Below, piece after piece: positions 35,818 through 41,728 of a stretch of 41,728 bases of DNA. Numbering within the stretch: the stretch's first letter is position 1; each line of letters starts with the position of its first letter. The DNA lies in contig NZFX01000028.1 in the NCBI GenBank assembly GCA_002689385.1, forward strand, positions 1 to 41,728, read 5' to 3'. A program made the position numbers and the translations under genes. The notes under the pieces were generated by a model that was given only the letters and a program-made list of their open reading frames with translations, had not been told where the DNA came from and made no database searches. This stretch comes from Phycisphaerae bacterium. Lineage in GTDB: Bacteria > Planctomycetota > Phycisphaerae > Phycisphaerales > SM1A02.

Positions 35818-35848
35818 CCGTTGTATCAACCGCAGGTAGATACAACGG
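35818..35848. repeat. 31-base near-perfect palindrome between convergent genes
   Basis: CCGTTGTATC (35818-35827) pairs with GATACAACGG (35839-35848). Inside, ACC (35829-35831) pairs with GGT (35835-35837), leaving one A-A mismatch and a GCA loop. It lies 18 bases past the stop of the last porin gene and may end that transcript, though no T-run follows on the minus strand. Confidence 0.6.
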
Positions 35849-35866
35849 TGTGTGTAAAGGGTGTGT

Positions 35867-37321
35867 TTAAAAGGCAAGTTGGAGTTGTGTTCTGAAGAGC
35901 CACTGCGAGTTTTGCTCTGAAGTTGCACGCCAGCCCACCATAAAGTTTTGCATACCAGTACTGATTTCGCCAAAACTCCATCCAATGTCGCTTGTTACCT
36001 TGAGCCCCTGCCCATCTAAGTACCAGTTAGCGCCGGTTGTCAAGATATGCACGTCGTCACCACCCACGCTGTTTTGGCGAACACCACCGCCTTCAAATCG
36101 CATAAACAGCTCCGTTGTATCCGTCATATAGGTACTCGCTTGGGCAACATAGCCAACCCAGTCTGCGTTTGGAATCGCCGCAGAAACGTTTTTCTGATTG
36201 TGTACAGTGCCAGAAAGAAAGAATGACATCCCATCAAAATTCATCGAAAGATCTGCTGTTACGCCATATTGGTCTTGCTTCCGCCCAGTATTGCCTGTGC
36301 GTTCGCCTTGTTGTCCATGAACAGCGACACCCACCATCGTTGCGTTTTGGCTGCCAATCGGTGAAGTGAATTGATTAAATTGACTCCAATCACCTTCAAG
36401 CAAGAATTCCGAACGCGCTGTGAATGACCATTCGGCATCTTGCGCAAGTCCTCCCCAAGGTGGTGTTGGGTTACTCCTCGCTGCCGGAATGCCGTTTGTT
36501 GGGTAGGAACCATTCGATGTGGATAGAAAAACACGCGTGCCTTCACGCGCCCATGTAAACTCTATACCTTGTGACCGTGCAAGACCAAGTCGATAGTCAA
36601 TAAGGGATCGATCGACTGCCAGTTGGTACTTGTCAGAAACCAGCGATTCACGAGTAAATGGCAACATAAAAACACCCAATTTTGCTGACCATTCTTCGTT
36701 AAGTTTGAACTTTATCCATGAATCCCACAACCGAGCGCCGATTCGAAGAAGTGGCGCATTTGAAATCGCATTTGGGTCGAGATAGCCCCAGCCCGCTTGC
36801 ACAAGGAATGTTGTGTCTTTATCAAAAATATGCCCGCCGATATCAAGACGTGTTCTTGTATTTTCAAGACCGCCTCGCCAGCGATCATCAAGCGAAACAA
36901 ATCCATCTCGTTGATGGTTCATCAAATAGCGTTCTTGCATAAGGCCGCCAATGGTCAGTTTAAATCGACCGTCGCTACTTGCAAGAAAAAACCCGTTTGA
37001 CCAACCACCAAGGACACCGTCACCCATAAGAGACGTCCGACTATCCGCATCGGCTAAGACGTTATGCACAAGCAATTGGATTTCGTCCGCGCGTTCTTCC
37101 GTCAACCAATCCTCATTTGATTCTGCCCGTAATTCATCAAGAGATTGGCGCATTTCATTCGTATGTTGCTGTACATCATCAAGGCGATTTCGGAGCAAGT
37201 CAAGTTGGTGCTGGACATCGTCAGCACGCACTGCCCCCACACATGCAAACATGACCAAGACAACTGCGGTATGGAACGCGATTATTCTTGGTGTAGTTAT
37301 ATGAATGCGTTGTTTCTTCAT
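35867..37321 (-). CDS. Outer-membrane porin (phosphate-selective O/P type), paralog 1
   Basis: A 484-residue outer-membrane beta-barrel protein. A signal peptide (cleavage after VRA, residue 33) is followed by a coiled coil (about 36-66, HQLDLLRNRLDDVQQHTNEM) and a conserved helical block (70-100, WLTEERADEIQLLVHNVLAD). Amphipathic strands then run to a terminal Phe (LQLAF), as expected for BAM-dependent folding. The QFNQFTSPIGSQ strand is shared with its paralogs. It starts 11 bases after paralog 2 with a Shine-Dalgarno AAGGAAAG, so the two form an operon. The coiled coil probably forms a periplasmic stalk. Substrate unknown. Confidence 0.85.
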   Translation of the reverse strand: MKKQRIHITTPRIIAFHTAVVLVMFACVGAVRADDVQHQLDLLRNRLDDVQQHTNEMRQSLDELRAESNEDWLTEERADEIQLLVHNVLADADSRTSLMGDGVLGGWSNGFFLASSDGRFKLTIGGLMQERYLMNHQRDGFVSLDDRWRGGLENTRTRLDIGGHIFDKDTTFLVQAGWGYLDPNAISNAPLLRIGARLWDSWIKFKLNEEWSAKLGVFMLPFTRESLVSDKYQLAVDRSLIDYRLGLARSQGIEFTWAREGTRVFLSTSNGSYPTNGIPAARSNPTPPWGGLAQDAEWSFTARSEFLLEGDWSQFNQFTSPIGSQNATMVGVAVHGQQGERTGNTGRKQDQYGVTADLSMNFDGMSFFLSGTVHNQKNVSAAIPNADWVGYVAQASTYMTDTTELFMRFEGGGVRQNSVGGDDVHILTTGANWYLDGQGLKVTSDIGWSFGEISTGMQNFMVGWRATSEQNSQWLFRTQLQLAF

Positions 37322-37332
37322 TACTTCTTTCC

Positions 37333-38838
37333 TTAAAACATCAACTGTAATTGGGTGCGAAAAACCATCTGATTTCGACGTTCTTGATCACCTATCCAGC
37401 CCGTTTCTGTATTCGCCATGAAATTACTTACTTCGCCAAAACTAAAGCCGAGGTCGGCAGTTATTTTCATGTCTTGCCCATCAATGTAGTGGTTCATGCC
37501 CACTGTTAAAATATCTAACTGGTCGCCACCGGCGCCTTGCTCATCAGGGCCTCCGCGTTCCCATCGCGCAAACAGTTCTGTTTGGTTCGTTACGTAGGTG
37601 CTTCCTTGCACAACTAAAGACAAAAAGTTGATTCGAGGCAACACTGGCGAAAAATCGATCAGCCGTTCATAGATGATGGATGCAAAAAGCGATGCCCCGT
37701 CATACTGCATCGTTATATCACCCGTGATTCCCCAAAAAACTACATCAGGAAACCCGCCGACTGGAACGGGTGTATCTCGTTCTGTATTCTGCCTATGACC
37801 AGCAAGGCCGATCATGATGCCACGTTCACTTCCTGGGGGACTTGTAAATTGATTAAATTGATCCCAATCGCCAAGGAGTTTCCACTCGTGGCGCATGGTG
37901 ACGGAATAGAGCGTATCTTTTTCTAAAGCAGGCCATGGAGCAACTGGATCAAACGCTCCCCAAAATGGTGCTTGGAAAATTGCAGGCGAGCCATTTGAAA
38001 GAGCAAGTGAAAACCGGCTGTCTTTTTGTTCCCAATCAAATTGCACTGCGGCCGCTCGTTCTAGGCCCATTCGGTATTCAATAACAGAAGGAAACACTGC
38101 CATTTGGTACGGCGCTTCAATCAATGCTTCTCGGGTGAAAGGCAACATGAACTGCCCTGCTTTTATGGACATTTCCGAATTCAAACGAAACTTCAGCCAT
38201 GCATCCCACATGCGTGCTGTGAAGAACGACCCTTGCCCAGTTAAATTATAAGGATCAGCCCTTCCCCAACCCATTTCCATGTAGTACTCAAGTCCAGAAC
38301 CAAATGCTGTTCCGCCAAAATTCAGTTGTGCCCGAGACATACCAAAGCCCCAACGCCACTGGTCATAGTTATTCCCGCCAACCGTGTTTACGCCCAGCCA
38401 CCTAGACATTGTTTGGGATTGCACGAGCCCGCCGATGTTCAATCTAAATTGACCGTCTGCACTTGACAGATGAAAACCATCGGACCAGCCCATCATGACA
38501 CCGTTGCCTCGTAAGTTGTTTCGCGCACTGCTGTCAGCGAGGACATCTTCTACAAGCAGCGCAATCGATGCCGCGCGTTCTTGGTTTAGCCATTCGTCAT
38601 TAGTAACATTTGCTTTCGCTTCATCAAGTTCAAGGCGAACCGCGTTGTTTGCTGCTTCGGCGCTGTCGAGTTGGCTACGAAGTGCATCAAGTTGTGACTG
38701 GACTGTTGCAGGGTTTACATTGCCCGAACGGTTCGAGCTGAGTTGCTCGCTTGAATCAGCACAGACGACAGCGATGTTTGCAAACACTGTTAGTGTCGCA
38801 AATGAACGTGCAATCCATTGCTTCATCATATGATCCAT
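37333..38838 (-). CDS. Outer-membrane porin (phosphate-selective O/P type), paralog 2
   Basis: A 501-residue paralog of the preceding protein with the same plan: signal peptide (cleavage near Ala27), coiled coil (about 45-75, VQSQLDALRSQLDSAEAANN), conserved block (80-112, WLNQERAASIALLVEDVLAD), barrel with QFNQFTSPPGSERG, and terminal Phe (LQLMF). ATG 38838 is preferred over two close in-frame ATGs because AAAGG lies 7 bases upstream. First gene of the two-porin operon; a terminator for the third porin lies just upstream (38946-38977). Confidence 0.86.
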   Translation of the reverse strand: MDHMMKQWIARSFATLTVFANIAVVCADSSEQLSSNRSGNVNPATVQSQLDALRSQLDSAEAANNAVRLELDEAKANVTNDEWLNQERAASIALLVEDVLADSSARNNLRGNGVMMGWSDGFHLSSADGQFRLNIGGLVQSQTMSRWLGVNTVGGNNYDQWRWGFGMSRAQLNFGGTAFGSGLEYYMEMGWGRADPYNLTGQGSFFTARMWDAWLKFRLNSEMSIKAGQFMLPFTREALIEAPYQMAVFPSVIEYRMGLERAAAVQFDWEQKDSRFSLALSNGSPAIFQAPFWGAFDPVAPWPALEKDTLYSVTMRHEWKLLGDWDQFNQFTSPPGSERGIMIGLAGHRQNTERDTPVPVGGFPDVVFWGITGDITMQYDGASLFASIIYERLIDFSPVLPRINFLSLVVQGSTYVTNQTELFARWERGGPDEQGAGGDQLDILTVGMNHYIDGQDMKITADLGFSFGEVSNFMANTETGWIGDQERRNQMVFRTQLQLMF

Positions 38839-38945
38839 CCATAGACCTTTCTATTGCGGAGCATACCATAATGGCATCTATGAAGAATGGGTTTTGATTG
38901 CATGCGACGGCAAGAGGATGTCAGACACCCTGAAAATGCATGCAT

Positions 38946-38977
38946 AAAAAAACAGGCCGACTCAAAGAGCCGGCCTG
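38946..38977 (-). terminator. Rho-independent terminator of porin paralog 3
   Basis: On the minus strand an 11-bp stem (CAGGCCGGCTC with GAGTCGGCCTG, one G-U pair, TTT loop; 38953-38977) is followed directly by seven T (38952-38946). It starts 38 bases after the stop of the porin gene at 39016. This is the only textbook intrinsic terminator I see in the window. Confidence 0.93.
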
Positions 38978-39015
38978 CGATTGTCTAACTAAAGACACTT
39001 CGAATGAACTTTAAC

Positions 39016-40191
39016 TTAGAAGTAAAGTTGAATCTGTGAAGTGATAGTTGTTGTATCACCATTATCAGCATCGTTCATATGAAGTTCTGTTGTCCACTTA
39101 GCATTTTGACCTGCCCAGTAGTTGTTCACGCCGATTACCCATAGTGGATCATCGCGATCTGAGTCGTCCATGTACTGAACGTAAGCTTCCCAGTCTGCAT
39201 CAAGATACATACCGTATGCAACATAAGTTGTGTCGCTGTCTTCGCCATCGTCATCGCTGTCTTCAGTGTATGCGAAGTAAAGGTTTGAACCACCAAATTG
39301 CATTTGGCCATCAAGAGTCCATGTTGAATCTCCGTCTTCAGCACCATCTGAATTTGTTGTCATGTATGAGAAACCGAGTAAAGTTCCTGCTGCACCGCCG
39401 TCAGCACTGGTGAATTGGTCAAATTGACCCCAGTTACCTTCAACCATATATTCAAGACGACCATTGAAGTCGTATTGACTATCGTTACCTGCACCGTCAC
39501 CGTCGTTGTTAAATATCTGTAACCATGCACGCATGTCATCACTAGCGTAGCCAAGTGTAGCGCCGTTTTCAACATCATAGACTTCATCGTTAATGCCAAG
39601 TTGATTTTGGTCATCAATTAATGCAATACGAGATGAAGCAACTTTTTGTGTACCCATGGTCAAATTCCAACCATCAGCGATACCGAAGTGGACGTTTGCC
39701 CATTCGAGGTCGCTTGCTTCACCGAGGAAGTTGGTTCCATCCCAGTTATAACGAACGTTATAATGGTAGTCGCCAGCGACAGTACCGGAGAAGTTCATCC
39801 AGGAGTTGACTGCATCAAAACCCCAACCGTCAGTGTCTGCTGCTTCATCGTCAACGTTGGACCAGCTTGTTTGAACAAGGCCGTTCATTTTCAATGACCA
39901 GTTGCCGTCTGCGCTACCGACTGTGAAACCACCGTTGTAACCAGCTGTTGAGCCTGAGCCCTGCAAGCTAGCACGGTTGTCTGCGTCAGCGAGAACGTCG
40001 TGTACGAGGCTACGGATTTCGTCGGAACGAGTATCGTTTAGCCAGTTATTGTTAGTAGCAGCTGAAAGTTCGTTAATACGAGCTTCAGCGGCCTCGAGGC
40101 GAGCTTGCAGGTCAGCGTTCGTGTCGCTACCGGCAAAGCCAGCACTTGTGAGCGTCAGTGTTGCGACGCCGAGAAGGTAAAGGTGACTCAT
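39016..40191 (-). CDS. Acidic outer-membrane porin, paralog 3
   Basis: A 391-residue porin related to the two preceding ones. The signal peptide ends near Ala20; a short coiled coil (24-44, DLQARLEAAEARINELSAA) and the conserved block (50-82, WLNDTRSDEIRSLVHDVLAD) follow, then about a dozen amphipathic strands and a terminal Phe (IQLYF). QFDQFTSADGG matches the paralogs. The loops are very acidic (EDSDDDGEDSD, NNDGDGAGNDS), unlike paralogs 1 and 2. The gene has a strong Shine-Dalgarno AGGAGA (40201-40206), its own terminator and a palindromic upstream region, which suggests a highly expressed, regulated major porin. Confidence 0.86.
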   Translation of the reverse strand: MSHLYLLGVATLTLTSAGFAGSDTNADLQARLEAAEARINELSAATNNNWLNDTRSDEIRSLVHDVLADADNRASLQGSGSTAGYNGGFTVGSADGNWSLKMNGLVQTSWSNVDDEAADTDGWGFDAVNSWMNFSGTVAGDYHYNVRYNWDGTNFLGEASDLEWANVHFGIADGWNLTMGTQKVASSRIALIDDQNQLGINDEVYDVENGATLGYASDDMRAWLQIFNNDGDGAGNDSQYDFNGRLEYMVEGNWGQFDQFTSADGGAAGTLLGFSYMTTNSDGAEDGDSTWTLDGQMQFGGSNLYFAYTEDSDDDGEDSDTTYVAYGMYLDADWEAYVQYMDDSDRDDPLWVIGVNNYWAGQNAKWTTELHMNDADNGDTTTITSQIQLYF

Positions 40192-40261
40192 TGTGTCATC
40201 TCTCCTGTGTTTTTCGAACGCATCAACCGACTCCCGTGGCGTCGCGTTCTAACCATCCATC

Positions 40262-40299
40262 CGTCCGCTTCATTCCAACCTACACGGTTGGAACGGACG
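40262..40299 (-). promoter_or_regulatory. Hairpin in the leader region of porin paralog 3
   Basis: TTCCAACC (40273-40280) and GGTTGGAA (40286-40293) form a perfect 8-bp stem with loop TACAC. CGTCC (40262-40266) and GGACG (40295-40299) extend it beyond an asymmetric internal loop. It lies 71 bases or more before the porin start, so it is either a 5' leader structure or an operator. Confidence 0.5.
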
Positions 40300-40312
40300 A
40301 TTGTTCCCTATC

Positions 40313-40326
40313 GGTCAACGTTGACC
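40313..40326. promoter_or_regulatory. Perfect 14-base palindrome upstream of porin paralog 3
   Basis: GGTCAACGTTGACC is a perfect dyad, 121-135 bases before the porin start. A dimeric regulator could bind here; each half also offers a TTGACC -35-like hexamer, but no convincing -10 follows at 16-18 bases. No other gene lies in the 256 bases between the porin and radA. Confidence 0.5.
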
Positions 40327-40447
40327 AAATAGTTGAAGGCGGAATCATAACCATTTGTGAGAGTTTGGCTACACCGCCTGATAAAAAGAGTAAAAAAAAC
40401 AGCACATTTTATACGAAATGGCTCGCAAGTGCTTGTAAACACATTAC

Positions 40448-41728
40448 TTATTGCCAATTTATTATCCCTTCTTTTTTGCCGTCCGATAACCTCGTTTTGG
40501 ACGGTAAAGAATTTGATTTTTTTTGAAAATAACCGTGACAATCCCTAATTGAAGCCATTCCAACAGCATTTTCGCCGGCAACCGACACTTGCGTTATCGG
40601 AACCAATATTCTTTTGTAGCCCCTTCGCCTTGCTTGGGCTACTCTTTGCTCGAGTTGCGTAACCGTTCGAAGCTCGCCGCCAAGACCTACTTCGCCGATT
40701 GCGCACACGCCCTGCTGTAAAACCTCATCGTTGTACGCACCAATAATAGACAGACAAAGCGCAAGGTCCACCGCCGGTTCAGTCAGTTTCAATCCGCCTA
40801 CCGTGCTTACATATATATCTTGGTCCGCAAGTTTTAATCCAGCATGTTGTTCAAGCACGGCGGTCAACATAGTAAAACGATTACCGTCCAGCCCCGAAGC
40901 GCGCCTTCGCGCTTGCCCAATGTTCCCCTGCGTCACCAATGCTTGCGTTTCGATCAATAAACAGCGCGACCCATGCATGGCGGGGCAAACCACAGCGCCA
41001 GCACGGGGCGGTGCATCTGGATCAAGAAACGCCGCTGCATCAACAACTTCTTGTAAACCGTGTTGCCCCATTTCGAATAAACCTATTTCAAGCGTGGTGC
41101 CGAAACGATTTTTCACACCACGAAGCCCGCGAAGTGCATAGTGGCGATCGCCCTCGAAGTTTAAAACGACATCAACAAGATGTTCAAGCACACGCGGGCC
41201 TGCAAGTTGCCCATCTTTTGTAACGTGCCCAACAATCATGATTGGCATATGCAAATGCCGTGCAAGGTACACCAACTCAAGACAACACCTGCGTATTTGG
41301 GAAACACTCCCAGGCACTGATTCCATATCACTTCGATAGACCATTTGAATTGAATCAACCACAAGTAACTCTGGGCGGAGTTCAAGCGCTTGCGCTGTGA
41401 TTCGTGCTAAATCGGTGTCTGCTAAGACATAGAGCGTGTCGAGACCGTGTTCACCTGATTGCTCACCTTCAAGAAGTCGTTCCGCGCGCAATTTGCATTG
41501 ATACGCTGATTCTTCGCTTGTGGCATAGAGGACGCGCTTACCGCTTGACGCTGCGCCAATTGCGGATTGCATCATTAATGTTGATTTTCCAATGCCAGGG
41601 TCACCACCAACGAGGACGACGCTTCCAAGTACCAGACCACCACCAAGCACGCGATCTAGTTCGCTGATACCTGTTGTCATTCTTCCAATAGCCGGCGTTT
41701 CAATGTCAAGGATTTGAATCGCCTCGGA
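40448..41728 (-). CDS. radA: DNA repair protein RadA, N-terminus beyond the window
   Basis: RecA-like ATPase with Lon-like domain acting in recombination intermediate processing. The frame is open to the right edge, and 16 codons before the first in-window ATG still match the family (SEAIQILDIE...RMTTGISELDRVLGG), so the zinc-finger start lies outside. Visible are Walker A GGDPGIGKST, Walker B LLVVDSIQ, the RadA-specific KNRFG motif, and the Lon-type domain (AVVCPAMHGSRCLLIETQAL onward). The C-terminal tail (about 30 residues after MASIRDC) is basic and variable. 426 residues are present. Confidence 0.95.
   Translation of the reverse strand, partial: SEAIQILDIETPAIGRMTTGISELDRVLGGGLVLGSVVLVGGDPGIGKSTLMMQSAIGAASSGKRVLYATSEESAYQCKLRAERLLEGEQSGEHGLDTLYVLADTDLARITAQALELRPELLVVDSIQMVYRSDMESVPGSVSQIRRCCLELVYLARHLHMPIMIVGHVTKDGQLAGPRVLEHLVDVVLNFEGDRHYALRGLRGVKNRFGTTLEIGLFEMGQHGLQEVVDAAAFLDPDAPPRAGAVVCPAMHGSRCLLIETQALVTQGNIGQARRRASGLDGNRFTMLTAVLEQHAGLKLADQDIYVSTVGGLKLTEPAVDLALCLSIIGAYNDEVLQQGVCAIGEVGLGGELRTVTQLEQRVAQARRRGYKRILVPITQVSVAGENAVGMASIRDCHGYFQKKSNSLPSKTRLSDGKKEGIINWQ

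Overview
This 41.7 kb window looks like chromosomal DNA of a planctomycete, probably a marine member of the Phycisphaerae. The evidence is gene content: a large PVC-type heme-binding propeller/HEAT/cytochrome protein, a 3-keto-disaccharide hydrolase (DUF1080), an exosortase with a fused EpsI domain, metal-ABC permeases fused to DtxR-like regulators, and coiled-coil porins of the phosphate-selective O/P type. Taxonomy is inferred from content; no rRNA is present. I see no phage, insertion sequence, integrase or CRISPR array. One tRNA gene is present (Ala, anticodon GGC).

Layout. 1-4007 (minus): export and surface-anchoring operon with a Wza-like lipoprotein, exosortase/EpsI and a truncated TPR-like membrane protein. 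4135-6215 (plus): lipoyl synthase, a PilZ protein, a 384-base intergenic region packed with small palindromes, and an orphan sigma region 4-like protein. 6161-8011 (minus): HdeD-like protein then CLC antiporter. 8062-11126 (plus): threonine aldolase, exported transglutaminase-like protein, GT4 glycosyltransferase. 11107-15882 (minus): a Tro-type Mn/Zn ABC operon in which both permeases carry a cytoplasmic DtxR-like domain, followed by a chagasin-like inhibitor. A stand-alone DtxR regulator is divergent at 15940. 16589-23971 (plus): M28 peptidase, cytochrome c lipoprotein with partner propeller, DUF1080 hydrolase, HD-GYP phosphodiesterase, PqiA-like membrane protein. 23955-29579 (minus): PVC heme protein, M24 peptidase, tRNA-Ala, thioredoxin, dihydropteroate synthase. 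29600-35743 is mixed: antiporter-like membrane protein, glmS (minus), then rarA, 5-formyl-THF cyclo-ligase and an L,D-transpeptidase. 35867-40191 (minus): three paralogous porins. 40448-41728 (minus): radA, cut by the window edge.

How the parts fit. Much of the window serves the envelope: polysaccharide export, exosortase processing, porins, L,D-transpeptidase and GlmS (amino-sugar precursor). The 16589-21958 and 23955-28066 blocks look like exported peptide and sugar oxidation or hydrolysis functions typical of planctomycetes. The most unusual system is the metal transporter. Three DtxR-type sensor modules sit in one divergent locus, one soluble and two tethered to the permeases, around a promoter with an inverted repeat over its -10. 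A second general signal is that about a dozen genes have a TANNNT hexamer only 5-8 bases before the start codon and no Shine-Dalgarno sequence, which suggests leaderless mRNAs.
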